This document shows positions 26,897-26,931 of a DNA stretch of 26,931 nt, one piece after another. Each line of letters starts with the position of its first letter. The stretch's first letter is position 1. The stretch covers positions 1-26,931 of the forward strand of contig JBKJQB010000183.1 of NCBI GenBank assembly GCA_046594105.1, in the 5' to 3' direction. The notes below the pieces were generated by a model that had not been told where the DNA came from, ran no database searches, and saw only the letters and a program-made list of their open reading frames with translations. The stretch comes from JBDSGC01 sp046594105. Lineage in GTDB: Bacteria; Acidobacteriota; Thermoanaerobaculia; Gp7-AA8. Both the position numbers and the translations under genes were made by a program.

Positions 26897-26931
26897 ATGG
26901 CACGCATCGGAATCATCGGCACCGGCTGGGG
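26897..26931 (+). CDS. N-terminus of a Rossmann-fold oxidoreductase (cut by window end)
   Basis: Only the first 11 codons and two bases are present, coding MARIGIIGTGW and then probably Gly. This is the first beta strand and the G-x-G-x-x-G start of an NAD(P)-binding fold. The GTGWG form is common in Gfo/Idh/MocA-type oxidoreductases; other dehydrogenases cannot be excluded on so little sequence. Confidence 0.6.
   Translation, partial: MARIGIIGTGW

Noticed and set aside
26185..26922. Minus-strand open frame of 245 codons across the right end
   Set aside because: It overlaps the more plausible membrane protein in another frame, runs through an intergenic repeat and the start of the last gene, and its translation is Arg/Ser-rich with no domain.

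Overview
The window is a gene-dense, high-GC bacterial chromosome segment. Nineteen genes are complete and one is cut off at the right edge. There are no rRNA or tRNA genes, phage genes, transposases or CRISPR arrays. The gene mix suggests Acidobacteriota (inference, moderate to low confidence): a GH63/MGH1-like glucosidase beside GlgX, a fused alpha-beta 2-oxoacid dehydrogenase E1, a secreted matrixin-type protease, a DUF3617 protein, and a Sec formate dehydrogenase with an NrfD-type membrane subunit. A marker-gene tree would be needed to fix the phylum.

Left part (1-9240): a DHH/DHHA1 phosphoesterase (-) diverges from a large GH63-like glucosidase (+). rsmE (-) diverges from a STAS anti-anti-sigma protein (+), which ends at a good terminator. 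The glycogen debranching enzyme glgX follows, then an exported rhodanese and a MauE/DoxX-like membrane protein. Middle (9244-14410): a secreted DUF3617 protein, a secreted metzincin protease and a RidA protein on the minus strand. From a compact, possibly bidirectional promoter, a long TPR membrane protein with repeated Phe-Ser-Phe-Asp motifs and an RDD-family membrane protein run on the plus strand.

The most striking locus is the formate dehydrogenase operon (14594-19592, minus strand): a catalytic alpha subunit, a four-cluster ferredoxin beta subunit and an NrfD-type membrane subunit, joined by two 4-base ATGA overlaps. The alpha gene looks broken by an in-frame TGA. That TGA sits at the catalytic selenocysteine position and is followed, at the same distance as in E. 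coli fdhF, by a perfect 7-bp hairpin with a GGTCT loop. It is therefore read as a 1062-residue selenoprotein, not a pseudogene.

Right part (19952-26931): a secreted GH3 hydrolase, the fused E1 dehydrogenase, a phosphohexomutase and a small single-pass membrane protein, all on the minus strand, then the first codons of a Rossmann-fold oxidoreductase on the plus strand. The glucosidase, GlgX, GH3 enzyme and phosphohexomutase give the segment a carbohydrate theme. Formate oxidation to the quinone pool and branched-chain 2-oxoacid oxidation are its energy-related functions.

The intergenic spaces hold several dispersed palindromic repeat families (A: CGCCGGCATCCTTGCCGGC-like; B: CTTCTCCCCG hairpins; C: a GGCGGACGCT-containing element with three 27-bp tandem units). 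A nested inverted repeat with perfect 30-bp arms lies at 24432-24617. Several genes lack a Shine-Dalgarno sequence and have a -10-like hexamer 6-8 bases before the start codon, suggesting leaderless mRNAs.
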